A DNA stretch of 64,000 nt from Parasponia andersonii (Eukaryota; Streptophyta; Magnoliopsida; Rosales; Cannabaceae). A program made the translations under genes and the position numbers. The notes under the pieces were generated by a model. That model did no database searches, was not told where the DNA came from, and worked only from the letters and a program-made list of their open reading frames with translations. The stretch is taken from contig JXTB01000190.1 in NCBI GenBank assembly GCA_002914805.1, forward strand, positions 285,023 to 349,022, given 5' to 3'. Positions within the stretch are counted from its first letter, which is position 1, and each line of letters opens with the position of its first letter. Below, piece after piece: positions 1-12,990 of the stretch.

Positions 1-1903
1 TAATTAGGAGCTGAAAAAGTAATTCAAATTGCTTAAAAGTAGTTGAGTATTTTGAAGCCGAAAAAAAAAAAGAAAATTTGAAAATCGGCATTGAATTCAA
101 GAATCTTGAATCAAACTTCTCTTTCATAAGTAAGACAGAGTTAGCCATGAAAAAAAAAAAATTGGTCAAACGATTGTAAGCTTTATCATTTTAATTTCGT
201 TTTTAGTTTGGTCAGATCTACGGATTTATTTTGTTCACCGCTAAAGTAGTTGAGTTGTGTAATTTTTAACTCAACTTTTCCAGAAAGTTACTTATAATGT
301 AATAAAGGGCAGCTTTTTATGGCTAAAATTCTTTATCAGATCCCAAAAGCTAAAAAAGCAATCCAAACTGGTCCAAGCTAGTTAAGTTTTTGGGTGAGAA
401 AAAAGAAAACAAAAGAAGTGAAGAGAAAAGAAGCTAGGTGAGTTTGTATATTGGCATTGAATTCAAGAAATTAGAATCAAATATTGCCATTCCATCATAT
501 GATATGAGTAAAAGTAAAACAGAGGGTTAAATTCTGCCGTATAACAGGAAAAAGAAAGTTTATCCAACATGCTAAATTAATTTAATGCTTACTATTTTAT
601 AGGCTTATACTTACAGCTCAACATTTTTAGAGAACATCTTTGTATACATAGGCTTATCTTGCCATAACCCATAATACCTTCAGAGAAGCTAAGCGACTAT
701 GATTCACTTGCATACTTAGACATCTGTATAGGTCTTTAGTTTCCCAATATGGATTTTCTTGTCAGTGCAGTTGTTTTTAAAGCGGTAGCAACCTTGGACT
801 TTTCGTTCTCTCTGTACCTTATTTTTCTTCTTCTTCTTCCTCTTTTTTTTTTTTTTTTGAATGGAAGAAAATTAATAATTAAAAGGAAAAATAGATTGAT
901 GGTTATGTCAACACACTGTTCGACTATTTGGCTTAGCTTGGTTGTATCCATATTACCAAAGAGAACAGAAAACCGTTTGGCAAGCATTGGATTAGGAGGG
1001 AAAATATTCAATTTATGGGAACATCAATTTGACGTAACAAATGAGACATTTTGTTGGGTCGTTATAAGATGAGTTTGTAACATGAAATAAGGGTCTAATG
1101 ATAAGACTGATGTAGAAGTCATGACAGTCAACGGCTTTGATCATATAGAGGCATAATGTCATTGAATTTAACTGACATTTACGAGGAGAGAAATTGGCTG
1201 GCTGATTATTAATGCTAGCGATCCTTTAAAGCTTTTGAAGTTAAAAGCGTGTAAGTTGCTCGATCCTTTTACAGAAAAGAAGCGTGTAAGTTGCTCGATC
1301 CTTTTACAGAAAAGATGTCGTTCGTGAATTTTTTGTTTATATCCGATATGTGGGTGGGTTCAAATTGCTCATTAATACACAGTTGTGTGGTTAAAAGTTA
1401 TGCAATATCATTCGGTATAAATTGAGTGTAAAAGATGTGTCCCAATTAACATTACTCTTTATCATTCTAAGATACAGATATGTCGTATTGCAACGAAGCA
1501 ATAAATTACTTTTGTCGGAAGTTGGAACAATATAAGCTATTATTGTAACGATAAATAAAAAATGGTTAAATAACATTGTTGTTTTATACAGGACACAGGA
1601 AATTTAGGAACACGAAGGAGGGAGTTCTCGGTGCTTTTGCTATAAGAGGGGGTCAAATAGAGAACGGTAGCATTGGTCCAAATATCTTGATAGAAATTCA
1701 TAAAGCTAGTATAAAAATCTGATAATTTTGGACGGGCTGAATATCGACTTCAGTATAAAATCAATGATTCGGTAGGAATTCTGAACAGAAATAGGAGAAT
1801 AAAAACTAAAGAGAAAACAGAATCCGGGAATTAGATGGTTTTCACCTATATTTTATGCTCCAAGAGGTACATCATTAACATGTGGTATAGGACTGTGTGT
1901 GTG
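1..1903. other. Intergenic, downstream of the KxDL gene
   Basis: I see no supported gene. Short ORFs here (around 749-1072 and 1391-1576) are low-complexity and match nothing I recognise. The stretch holds a diverged direct repeat (about 86-165 against 448-535) and a perfect 35-bp tandem repeat at 1246-1315. Its last ~70 bases are probably 3' UTR of the minus-strand KxDL gene. Confidence 0.6.
1246..1315. repeat. 35-bp perfect tandem duplication
   Basis: The unit starting agcgtgtaagttgctcgatc occupies 1246-1280 and is repeated without change at 1281-1315. Two identical adjacent copies point to a recent local duplication. Confidence 0.9.
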
Positions 1904-4621
1904 CTACTGAGGCAATTCCAGGTCTGGTCTTCGGTCAAGTACTTCTCTTTCCGAGTCATCTGGAAACGCATCCGGATATGTAGCCAAAATTCTCGACTTC
2001 ATGCTCCTGTTAAATGGGAAGAGAGAGTCAGCTTGCAAAACTGAAAATTTTTCTGTTTTGTTGATAAATCAAACTGAAGAAAGGGTTTCGACGTCTTAAC
2101 TCCTAAGAGAAGTAAGATTAGAAGATGGAATTTTTACTATTTCATTAGCATCAGCCATTGGGCATGAGTGATAAAAACTGGGGACCAACCATGGCTTTTG
2201 CACAAAAATGACGGGAAAAATGGTAAAACGAGGAGCTAGACACAGGATATCAATAGAAAGAATCTCATTGTTTATTATGTAAACCTAGTATAGTAGACTA
2301 CATGGGGATAAAATTAACTTGACACTAAAGAAAACCACTCAACGAAAGAAAAAAGACCGCAGCATCCACGTCAAAACTAATTAGGGTTGATTATGGAGTA
2401 AGATGAAATTATATTACCAAATTGAATGCTGGAAGTCGATGAAATTATGTTACCAAACTGAAAGTCGGAACCTGATACTTTTAACTTTCTAGATGTCGTT
2501 GCAGAATAAGACACCATTAAATATGTTACCACTTAAAAGAAAATGCTCAAGTCAGCAAGTCTCCTCAAAATGATAATAAATTACAATAGAAAGTTAAAGC
2601 TTTCTTATCATATGTCTGGTTCAAGCTAGAAGCATCAATGCACATAAGCTGCTGAAACTTGTTAATGATTGACGGAACTGGATTCATGGTATATTGTTAT
2701 TTTTTGAACACATCCATGTCTATTAAAGCAACTGGCTCAGATAATACAATCAAACCAACAATGAAACATAAAGACATAAATTTTGGTTTCATAACATCAA
2801 AAAGAAGCAACCATCTATGTTATGGTGTTGCTCCTTGGTGCACCCTTAGCTTTTCCTAAGTTAAGGTTCAATGCAATGCAGATGCAAACATGCTTTTGGC
2901 AGTATAAAAACTATTGCACTCAGTCAAACGTTGAGGAAATAAATCAGAATGTGTAGGTTTTTCATTTCCTGTTTTCTTATGATAAAGAGACAATGCCCTT
3001 TCAACTCAATCTGACTTTATAAGCCAATCGTATTAAAATCAACCCTTTTAAACATAAACCACATTTAGAAAAATACATCAGAATATTACAACAGGACAAG
3101 AAAAAAAAAATAATGCTCAAAAACTACACTATCTATCAAAATAAACTTGCAGGAAGAGTAACCACTGGAATGCCACAGCTGTACAGAGAGTGGTTAAATA
3201 ATCACTTGAAAAATTAGTGAGAACTGAGTATTCACTCTCAGGCTCTCAGCAATAGAATGAAAAACTAACAAACCTTAGCTTCTGAAATATGTAGTCAAGA
3301 TCTGACTTCATGGACTTCAATATTCGTGTATTTCTGGAGAAATCTCCAGAAACCTCAGTGAAGCAGTTTTCTGAATACTCATTAAAATGTGACAGTACTG
3401 CATTGCTGTCTTGCAACCTTCCCAATCTGCAATCAAGATAAGAAATTGTAGCAGGGAAGAAATAGAGACGGCATATATAATGTCATTTCAGTTCCTTATT
3501 AAAAAAATTGCACTCAAAAGTGCTAGGACGCAAATTGAATTAAGAGACATGCCATCATACTTCACATACATTATCAGAAACTAATGCAAAACTACGCTTT
3601 GTCATTTATCGTATCCAACGAATGTTTAACCTTGTAAGTTGTACCAATTAAAAACATAAGCCATCAAAGGCATTTACAACAACGAAGGTTTCATTATAAG
3701 GATGCACAACTCAGGTTTTCAAGAAGTTGGTTGACTAGCATATTACATGGGGTCCATTTCCCTCACTCAAATTTGAAATCTCCGTAATCTTCCGCAGATA
3801 TAACATCATTTCTTCTGGTTATATACAGAAATTTCTTTGTCATCTTTAGAACGTACTCATCAGAATTCCGACTTAGAATCTGATCAAGGTGAAAAAAATC
3901 AGCTCGAAATGGTCTTGGGAGAGTGGCATGTTCATAAACAAAAGTTGCCCTTGAAAAGCCTCACCAAACTTATTTATTAGAAATAGTGAAAAAAAAAAAA
4001 ACCCAATAATGTCCAGGTTCTTATATATAATATGGAAGAGGCTTTGTATCTCAATTAGTATAAATACACTACCCACATACATGTCTCTATGTCAGTTACT
4101 TACTATTAATAATAACAGATAATGTGAGACGAGTTGATTTTATTTGGTGCGTGGGCAGTTTTTTTCTTCTTTTTCAATCCCAACTGGAATGAATAACAGT
4201 GCTCTACATTTGTGTGTATATACATACGTACGTATATATATATATATATATCATATTCTTTCCAAGCATTATCCCAAAACTTGATCAGTATTCCCCATTT
4301 ATTAGTTTCAAAAGGGTTCTTCCTAACCAATTAATCATTTTAATCCTTTAATCTTATCTTCCTATTCAATGAAATTCAATAAATGCAATTTGAGTTAAAA
4401 TCAAACATAAACTCGAATTCCTGTAATTCCTTGCGAAAAAAAATAGAGAGTAAAATTGAACAGGTAATGATAAAGAAAAAACATGAATATAGAGAGTAGT
4501 AGTCGTACATAAGATTCTGCATTTGGTTGAGGGAATCCAAATCTCGGGTGTCGATTAGGGTTTTGAAGTGGCGAGATACCTCTTCTGATGCTTCCCTGAT
4601 CGGCTCTTTCTCCTTCTCCAT
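1904..4621 (-). CDS. KxDL-motif protein (KXD1/BORC subunit-like), three exons, complete
   Basis: Three coding exons on the minus strand: 4621-4509, 3426-3274 and 2006-1904 (113, 153 and 103 nt; 122 aa). All introns are GT-AG and the phases fit: the AT at the end of exon 1 is completed by A, and the AG at the end of exon 2 by G. The protein begins MEKEKEPIREASEEVSRHFK. The diagnostic KxDL core follows, with ILGRLQDSNAVLSHFNEYSE and then SMKSDLDYIFQKLR. It ends at DRRPDLELPQ just before TAG. Family knowledge: animal KXD1 is a small coiled-coil subunit of BORC (and interacts with BLOC-1), which positions lysosomes; plant homologues are single-domain proteins of about this length. The role in endosome or vacuole traffic is inferred. 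The introns are about 1.08 and 1.27 kb. Confidence 0.9.
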
Positions 4622-4690
4622 CCCTCTGGGACACCTCTAAGCTCTACAGATCAGACACACGGAAAGAGACGAAGCTTCAATACTTACTTT
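4622..4690 (-). promoter_or_regulatory. Probable 5' UTR of the KxDL gene
   Basis: These bases directly precede the minus-strand ATG and are less AT-rich than the flank, ending upstream in a poly-T run on the plus strand (4688-4699). No clear TATA box was identified, so the transcription start is a guess. Confidence 0.4.
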
Positions 4691-4699
4691 TTTTTTTTT

Positions 4700-6940
4700 G
4701 TTTGGTTGGGCTTCGTTAGAATCTCTACGAAAATCGGCAAATAAATTAAGTGAATACTACTTTTTTTTTTTTTTTTAAATAAAATTAACAATAAAACAAT
4801 TTTTTTAAATAAATTCTTGATAATTTTGACGGATTCTTGACAATTTTGACGGATTCTTGACGTCTGAGATAATTTTAACAGATTCTTGATGAATTCTTAA
4901 CAAATTTTTGACAGATTTTTGACTAATTTGTTCTTAAAAGTGGTAGAATCTAATAGTAATAGTAAGTTTAGTTAAACATTTGAAAAAAATTATAATTTTC
5001 TACTTAACTCAAAATCGGCTGTAAAAGTACATAAATACCAGTTTCTTAAGCTTATTTTCATAACTACCAGTTTTTCCTTTTATGTCTCAGATACCTTTTT
5101 TTTGGATAAATATATACACAGACATTTTAGAGGAAATTTATTTTTTATAGTAATTTTTTCAAAAAAAAAATTGAAACATATTGAATTTAGAAATTGTTTG
5201 AAAAATCTTGGATTTTAATTAGAAAATACTACTTTTAAAAGTATTTATAAAAATAACACTTTTGATTAATTGATGAGATAGTAACCAATCCAATAACTTG
5301 ACCATTCATCTCAAATAATTAGATTGATTTTCGTACCTCAACTTACTTAGAGTATTATTGATAAATATCGATTTTTGAAAAAAAGTGGTACTTTTCTAAA
5401 TATTTATTATAACTGTTATTTTTCTAAAAAATATTTTAAAAATAATATTTTTCTAAATTAATATGGGATTCATCCCATCGAAGATGTTTCAATTTTTAAT
5501 ACTTTTGGCCTGTAATTTTGTAAGAAGCCCAATATTTTTACATGAAATGTCTACTTTTTATGAATCAATTTACATCTGAAAATTAGTAATTTCAAAATAT
5601 ATATCATAAGCATAAATTTACAATATAAACGTAAACCATAAGTGAAAATCTACATTAAAAATGTATATTATACAAATTTTATATTCAAAATATGTACCCA
5701 AAAATAGATATTTTGAAAATAAATAAAAAAACAAAAAAGGTATTTGTGAAATATAATAGAAAAGTGAATATTGGTGTAAATTTCTCGAAATGAAAATATC
5801 TGAGACTTTTTTTTGTGGGGGGGAGGGGAGGTGGTCATGACTACTTTCTAAAATTATATTTTCTTATGATTGTTGTAAATTATTATGAGTGGTGGTTAAA
5901 GTTTTGATCGTAATTTTAACACACATAAAATTTATGAGCTACGAGTCATTATGATAAGAGATAATATCATTTTTATATTTTGTATTTTAACATTTTGTTT
6001 AATTTATACTTTATGTTTTGGTTATTATCAACATTGATCTTTAGATTTAAAATATGTTACCAATTTACATCTTAACACTAATTTAGAGTAGTTAATTTAC
6101 CAAGTTGATTTAACAAACTTATTCTCAGATTAGTTTTTATGCAGTTTATTTTTAATTTTTTAAACGATATCTTGATAAATTAACTACTCTAAATTTATAT
6201 TAATGATTAAATTTGTAAGACATTTCTAATCTAAGTGTCAATATTGATAATAACTGAAACAAATAATATAATTTGAACAAAATATTAACTTGATGATTTA
6301 CTAGGTATGTATCATCATTTATTGAATGTAATGGGAATAAAAAAAAAGTTCATTATTGCAAATACCACTTTTGTTTTCAATATGCAATAATGATTTGTTT
6401 TTGGAACTTGGAAAAAGGATCCTTACGAGCTCCGGCCCAATAGGAGCTGCCGTTCACTTTCTATTAGTGTTAGGCTGTTAGCATAAGGGAAATTGACTTG
6501 GAAATACTAATTTGGAATAAAATAATTTTTTATTGTCCTTTTTAAATTAATATTTGTAGTAGTGATATGTATTGTAAGATGAGGGTTCACATAATTTGTA
6601 ATTATAAAATTATAAATTTTTTACTATTAATTAATAGTTACAAATTATATGATATTCCGCATCACACAATCACAAAATACTAAAATATTATTAAAAAAAA
6701 CCATTTTTCAAATCACTCTTAAAAGTCTTTTCAGCGAAAATTACTACTATTTATTTCCGTTTCCCTTGCATAATCCTAGTGTGGCCCACGATGGGGCAGC
6801 ATATTTGACCCAAAGGGCCTTGTGGACAAGCTCAACTAACATAACTAGGGGACATTTCATAAATAGCATATTCTAGAGTAGATATTTATGATTTAGCAGT
6901 TAAATCAAATCTTTTTTTTAATATAGAAAATTGACGGTTT
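4700..6940. other. AT-rich intergenic stretch
   Basis: Very AT-rich DNA with homopolymer runs and no convincing ORF. Apart from the minisatellite at 4812-4922 I see no element with clear ends. Part of it is presumably the upstream region of the KxDL gene. Confidence 0.6.
4812..4922. repeat. Degenerate ~20-22 bp minisatellite
   Basis: About five to six copies of a unit resembling ttcttgacaattttgacgga. The first two are nearly identical; later ones have small insertions (gtctgag) and substitutions. It lies roughly 200 bp upstream of the KxDL start codon. Confidence 0.7.
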
Positions 6941-6959
6941 TATCTCAAAAATAACATTA

Positions 6960-7115
6960 ATTAAATTTTTTTTAAAAAGTGAGACTTAACTAATGACCAC
7001 CACTTACTACAAATTTAAAAGAAAATAACACACACACTACCAAGGTTTGAACCCTTAATCTCCCAAACTCACACACACATCCTCAAGCCTTAAACCAACT
7101 GAACTAGCCCTAATT
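6960..7115 (-). mobile_element. tRNA-derived SINE (probable)
   Basis: Read on the minus strand, a pol III A box TAGTTCAGTTGG (plus 7095-7106) is followed about 42 bases on by a B box GGTTCAAACC (plus 7044-7053), the spacing usual for tRNA-type promoters. The surrounding bases do not fold into a full tRNA, so a SINE head is more likely than a tRNA gene. The 3' end is placed near the T/A-rich tract around 6960-6975; I could not define a clean target-site duplication. Confidence 0.6.
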
Positions 7116-7119
7116 GGGT

Positions 7120-7862
7120 TGATTAAAATTTAAACACACTGAAAATGAGGGAAATAAATAGACAAAAAAAAAAAGATTCTACAAATGAAAACTAAAAACA
7201 AAGTACAAGTAAAAACTAATTATTGCCGAAATAGAAAGCAAGTAAAAACACCAAAAGTGACTCACCCAAATATCCTCCATATGAAAGTGTTGTGTTTGAT
7301 ATGTAGATGGATGCATGCATGCAAGATAAATAGCAACTGTGAATATACTAAGGTTAAAGATCCACTAGCTAATTCATAACTTCAGTTTCAAGTTCGGCTA
7401 TTTAGGTTCAAAACCTCATAATTTTCATCTATATATAATTTATCAAAACCCTTATTATGAATAAAGATCACCAACAATCATGTACATTTATGCCTTGGAA
7501 TATACCCTAAACATCTCCCAAAACCTAACCTTTTCCCTCCAAATTAAAAACCCAGCTAGAGTCACGAAGTAGTGCCCTAACAACAAAAAGATTTTGCCGC
7601 TTTACATTAATTAAAGCAATTAACCAAAACAGAAACTTTCGCGTGCAGACTCACCTAGAATCCTGCATAATGTTTTATGTAGCGTAGATAAATGAATAAA
7701 CCGTACTAATTAATAGTTTCTCACCCAAATTCCAAACCATGCAAAACGATAAGTCAGTTAGTCAAACCTTGTTAAACCCTAACCCTACCCTCTTTTCACT
7801 AATTAAGGCAAACCCTATAAAGTCTCAGGTCATTATAGTCCATATATACACACACGACACAG

Positions 7863-7896
<34 letters not shown>

Positions 7897-10800
7897 TCTA
7901 CTCTACTCTGCAGTACTGTACAAATTATGATCGTAGTATAGCTAGCACAATTATGATCTATGAAACTAAATTAAATTATTGATTAACTTACGAGGACTTT
8001 CTTTCTTTCTCTCTTCCCTTTTCTATTATTGTCTTCTTCTTTTAAAAAAAAAAAATAATAATAATCATAATTTTCTCGGAATTTGAAAAGCTGGATTATA
8101 GTTTAGCTACCTAGAAAACAAATAGTGCCATGAAAAGGATCTAACAGCACGCGCATTCTGAAAAATACCCACCTGGAAAAAGTTCATTCGTCTTTGCCTA
8201 TCTAGAGAAAGAAAGTCTAAGAAAGAAACCAAAATTAAAGAAAAAAGTAAATAAAATAATTATTAAATATCGAGCATGATAATAATATATTTAGTAATTA
8301 TATATTAAACTTTACTATAGACAAAAATTGGATGTCTACATATGTAATAGTAATATAGGCGAATTTTTAAGTAAGGTACGTATATAATGAAACCTAATGT
8401 TAGTATGTGTGTATAACATGTACTTTTGAGTAATGAAACGTAAATTTTTTTATAGGATTCTAAAATAAGTTTACATTATGGTTTAGTTCGAGCTAACATT
8501 AAAAATGTACACTGCTTAGAAGATTAGTTGGTATAGCTCATTGTGGAAGTCACTTATAATATCCATATTGTATATATATGTAGTACCTGCTAACTATATA
8601 TATTACTGAAGAGTTCCATTCACGCGAGAGTGGATGGAACTTATAAGGTACAAGACTTCCATATTGTATATTATGGAAGTCACTATATGTATATATATAT
8701 TTTCAAAAAAAAAAAGGTTGCAACAGGGATTTCTTTTATTATTCCTATTCTTTCTGATAATCCTACAAAGCAAGACGGTCAAAGGGCAAGTAAATTTTTA
8801 ATAACTATTCCTTCCAGACAGCAGTTATTAAAAATTTATCAGACTTGTTGTGTTTGAAAAAAAAAAATAAATAAAATACACAAATGCATGATGAGCACGA
8901 GGCTCAAAATATCACACTAGTGCGGTGGCTTTAAAGAGCACCTCCAATTTCAAACGCTCAAAAAGGCCAAAAAGTGAACAAATGTATATATCTAAAAGAC
9001 AAAAATGCCCCTAAGAGCCATTACTTACCTCTTACCAGCATGAAACTTACTCTCAGATGGGTCCCACTTCCTCTGTACTGTACATGAGATTATGGTTTAT
9101 GTATTTATGTGCATGTATGGTAATGGTAGAGGGTATGGTTATTACGGGGCATATGGTGAGAAAAAAACAGAACGTTAATTACATAATATTACATACATGC
9201 GTATGTATGTATGTATGTATGTATGTATGTATGTATGTGCTTTGTGAGAGAAATCGATCTCACAAGGGAACAGCTTTTTTTTTTTGGTCTGTTGCTTTAC
9301 CAAGGATAAGCAACAGAGCCGTGGTCTGAGATTGGTCAGAAAGTGCTGGGCCTTTTCGGAAAAATGAGATCTTACTAACGTATTCATTTCTCTTTTTTGT
9401 GTGTATGTGGGCCCCACAGTTTAGACCGGATATACCTAATGAAGATTTGCATTTCTTAAAAAGAAAAAAAAAAAAAAAATCATATAGGGGATTTTATTCC
9501 TTTATTTGGAAATTAATTCAATTTGGGTTACTTCGAAAGTAAAAGATCCTCGCCTTCAAAAAAAGAAAGTAAATGATTTTGTTTTGTCTCTAATGAATTT
9601 TATTATTTTGAAGGAATTTTTTTTATATGCTTATAATAAATCTAATTAAATTTGCTTGTTTACTTTGTTTTTTTTTTCCTCACCCTCTATTGGGGTTATT
9701 AATTAGGATTTAGGAGGTTAAAAATAGATGTCGGGGCAGTTTCGTAAATGCGAATAAAGAGAGGTAAGAAAAGACGTTAATGGACATAAGATAGTGTGGG
9801 TGAAAGAGGAAAGGGTTGGAATCCAATTGCAAGGGACCAAAAAAAAAACAGGAACTATTTTGGTGGGACCAAAATAAATCAGCAACTTTTCTGGTTAAAA
9901 AAAAAATAAAAAAAAAGAAAAGAAAAGAGTGGTTTTAAAATCAGCTTAACAAATTGGTCTGTAGTGGGACAAAAGAGTGGGGTACGTAGGAAAGTAAACA
10001 AATTTATTAACTAGAATGATTAATAATATTTGACAACGTCGCTGCAGGGTTGGGTTAGTGCCGAAATCATTGGTCATATTGTGAAAGGGGATTTGGAGGC
10101 AGTACATAAGTGAATTAGTGATCAAAGGTTGGGTACTTAGGAGGGGCCCAGGGAAAAGTCCAAACAAGTCAGACCCACTAAAACGAGTTTGCCACGTGCT
10201 ACTCCTTTGACCGTAGGATTCAACTGGGAACTAGTTTCACGGAATCCATCGGGATTCAGGTGACGTGAGCTCAATGGATAATAACCCCCCTCTTCTCTTT
10301 CGGTTACTCTTTTTTCTCATTAATTTTTACGTTGATTATGTTTGTTTATCTACATTTTCAGATAAAAACGAGTAATATTTCATAAATTATGATGATGCAT
10401 GTTGAACCAAAAATAATAACAATATAATTAATCCCAATTTTAGGTGCGATTCACATCTCTAACATGATTAATCCACATTTTACCTACAATACTTCAAGAA
10501 ACTCCGCAATTATTTTTTAAAATTAATCATTAAAAAAAAAAGAAGCCAAAAGGGACAATAAAACAACAATGCATAACTATGTGGTTATTATCCTTTGTCT
10601 TTGGTTGGTTTACATGCACTCCTAAGGCCACTAGTTAGTTTTTGGATGGTTTGTTTGCTATATCTAAAGCAACCAAATTTATTTTAATTTTTCTAATTTC
10701 GATTTATTCAATTTTCGGTTTATTTTATTCACGGTTGATCGGACTACTCAGTTCTTATGGTCCCTGGCTGGAAAGGCAACTCGATTTGATAATGAGAGAA

Positions 10801-12415
10801 ACTAGCTAGGAAAGAAACTATGTTTTATTTAAAAGTTTTTATTTTAAAATTAATATTACAAACGTTTTTTTAAGGAATAATATAGTCTTTATAAATACAT
10901 ATGCAATATATTATATACATAGTTTTTATTTGGTCTTTTTTTTTTTCAGTCGATTTGTCACTTATACCTAAATCAATAAGAATTAATTCGATTTTCTTGA
11001 TTTCGATTTATTCAATTTCAGTTGGTCGAGTTACTAGAATTTTCATTTCACCAATTTCTTTTGCTTTTTTTTTTTTTTTTTTTCACACCCCTAATTTCAA
11101 TGATAAAATTTGAATAAATTTCACAAAGTTTATGTTAAAAAAATGTATATCACAATTTAATCATATTTTACCCAATAAGTTGACTAATAAATAAAACTTC
11201 AGAAAAAAAAATTACACTAATAAAAAGAGAGAGAAGAATCCACAGGGCGATTCGTTTGTATGTCCGAAAAATTAAAAAGGAACACTGGAAAAAAAAAATA
11301 TTTCTGAGCTCATTCTTAATTATTGGCTGCTCTGAAAGCACAATCTATTTATATCTCTCTCCCTTTTTCTTTTTTTTTGAGAGATTAATTATATCTCATT
11401 TTTAGTCTTGTGGAAAAAAGTTAAAAATCTAACTAGAACATTATAGGAAGAGGAGGCAAGATACTGAATAGGTACGGGTGATTTAATATCATTATGAAGA
11501 CTTCTCATTCATTTATTGCAAAAGATATAATAGCCTGCTCAATATGGATTCTACATAGCTTTGGTTTATAGAGTAATAGGTGGGTATCTTCACTTGCTAA
11601 CTCCCCAAAATTAATTGGCTTCTGTCAAATCTTGCCCCTTTCTTTTAATTATTATCTTATTTTTAACCACACTTCTGTGCCATAAGTCAGATTTTCAGGC
11701 TTTGAAGGGTCTTGGAAAATGACATCTGTCAGGGGATCATTTTTCTGTTTTGGTCCATCAACTTCGTCGTTTGTGAATGTCATCAAGCCAAAAGATAAAA
11801 ATAAATGGGTCCAATTCATTACAGAGTTATTATCTGATATTTATGAGAGTCATAAAATGAATGAGATAAAAAATAGAGTCAAAATATTTTATTTGTGGAG
11901 CTCTGTAACACTGAGGTTGTCTTATTTTATTTTCTTAAATAAACCATATTGTATAATCACTTTAGAAACAAAAGACACCGTGTTCACTCTCTTATTCTTT
12001 CAATGGACAAGTATTTTCTAACAAAAACATTCAGATCAAGAAATTAAGAGCAGTAGTCTACTACACAATTCAGCATGCTAACATTATTTCTGTTAGGAAA
12101 GAGGTGTTAGAATCCTATGCTTTGCTATTATTTAGAGTACAAAGAAATACAATAAGGATATGTTTAGCTAGCGTTCCCAAGAGAAATTTCTTCGTGAACA
12201 CTTTAAGTCACTCATGAAATATATACCTAATCTGATTAGTTTAAGAAGTTACTCAAGACATAAATGTCACATACTTGGCATATTAGTTAAGAACATTAAA
12301 AGTTCACGTGACTGTTCAGACGTATAAACTTAGTCTGATTAGTAACAACCACGGCTCAAATCCACTAAATAAAAATAAAAGATCACTCTTTTTCTCTCTT
12401 ACATTTTTTTTTTTC
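7120..12415. other. Intergenic region between SINE and HD-Zip III gene
   Basis: No gene supported. It holds a (TA)n microsatellite near 7863-7895, a (GTAT)n microsatellite near 9199-9236, several poly-A/T runs and a less AT-rich patch at about 9940-10290 containing CACGTG (10193-10198) and TTGACC-like motifs. A 100-codon ORF at 11719-12021 matches no family I recognise and has biased AT-rich composition. The patch at 10.2 kb could be regulatory, but no adjacent gene claims it. Confidence 0.5.
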
Positions 12416-12418
12416 CCT

Positions 12419-12990
12419 AAGAATTTCGAACATTCAAGTCGTAGTCAAAAAGAGTAACCATAACAACTACAAAACCATGTACACTCCCCCAGTAAATTTC
12501 AGTGTAGCCCATTCTAATTCCAGAATTTTGTACTGTTGCTCCTAAAACAACCAAAAACAACACAAGGATTTGCCTGTGACATGCCATGCGGCCTTGAGAC
12601 AATTGAAAAAGCATTTATATTCATTACGATTGGGAGAGGGATCGGGAGAGTTTTCTGACCCATCGAATCCTCGCCGCAAAGTGTTCCAATCAACCAAAGT
12701 AGGAAGAGTCAGCCCTCAAAACCAACAATCCCAACATCATCACAAGCCAAAATCGTTTGGGGTTGAATGAAGTAGAAGTAGACAGCAATATAACTGTTCC
12801 CATATATATAATGATACCCACTTAGCCAAAAGTATATATAGTAAGTTTTCATAAAAATCCTGCCATGGAATAATACTAGCCAATGTTTGATAATTGTCTA
12901 CATACTTGTAGAAGCAAGCTGTATAATATATATTATTTATAACTTGAGTAGATAAGGCAAAGGTGTTTTATAACTGCTAGTATTTGAAAA
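12419..12990 (-). other. Probable 3' UTR of the PHB-like gene
   Basis: This follows the minus-strand TGA at 12991-12993. Bases 12419-12780 are clearly less AT-rich than the flanks and have transcript-like composition, while 12790-12990 is AT-rich and could be spacer or a 3'-UTR intron (a TAG-type acceptor is not certain). The boundary near 12419 is set only by the poly-T tract on the plus strand at 12406-12415. Confidence 0.45.

Noticed and set aside
749-1072. 107-codon ORF on the plus strand and a 91-codon ORF opposite
   Set aside because: Both run through a poly-T/poly-A tract and CT-rich DNA, have biased composition and match no family.
7044-7106. tRNA gene
   Set aside because: A and B boxes are present but no acceptor or anticodon stems can be formed; SINE head preferred.
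7773-7792. Telomere-like aaaccctaaccctaccc
   Set aside because: Only about two repeat units; such telo-boxes are common in plant promoters and do not indicate a telomere.
9057-9417. ORFs on both strands near a (GTAT)n tract
   Set aside because: They owe much of their length to translation of the microsatellite (repeated Met-Tyr-Val-Cys or Thr-Tyr-Ile-His).
11719-12021. 100-codon plus-strand ORF
   Set aside because: Starts cleanly but shows no recognisable domain and lies in AT-rich DNA; no splice or promoter support. Left unannotated as a gene.
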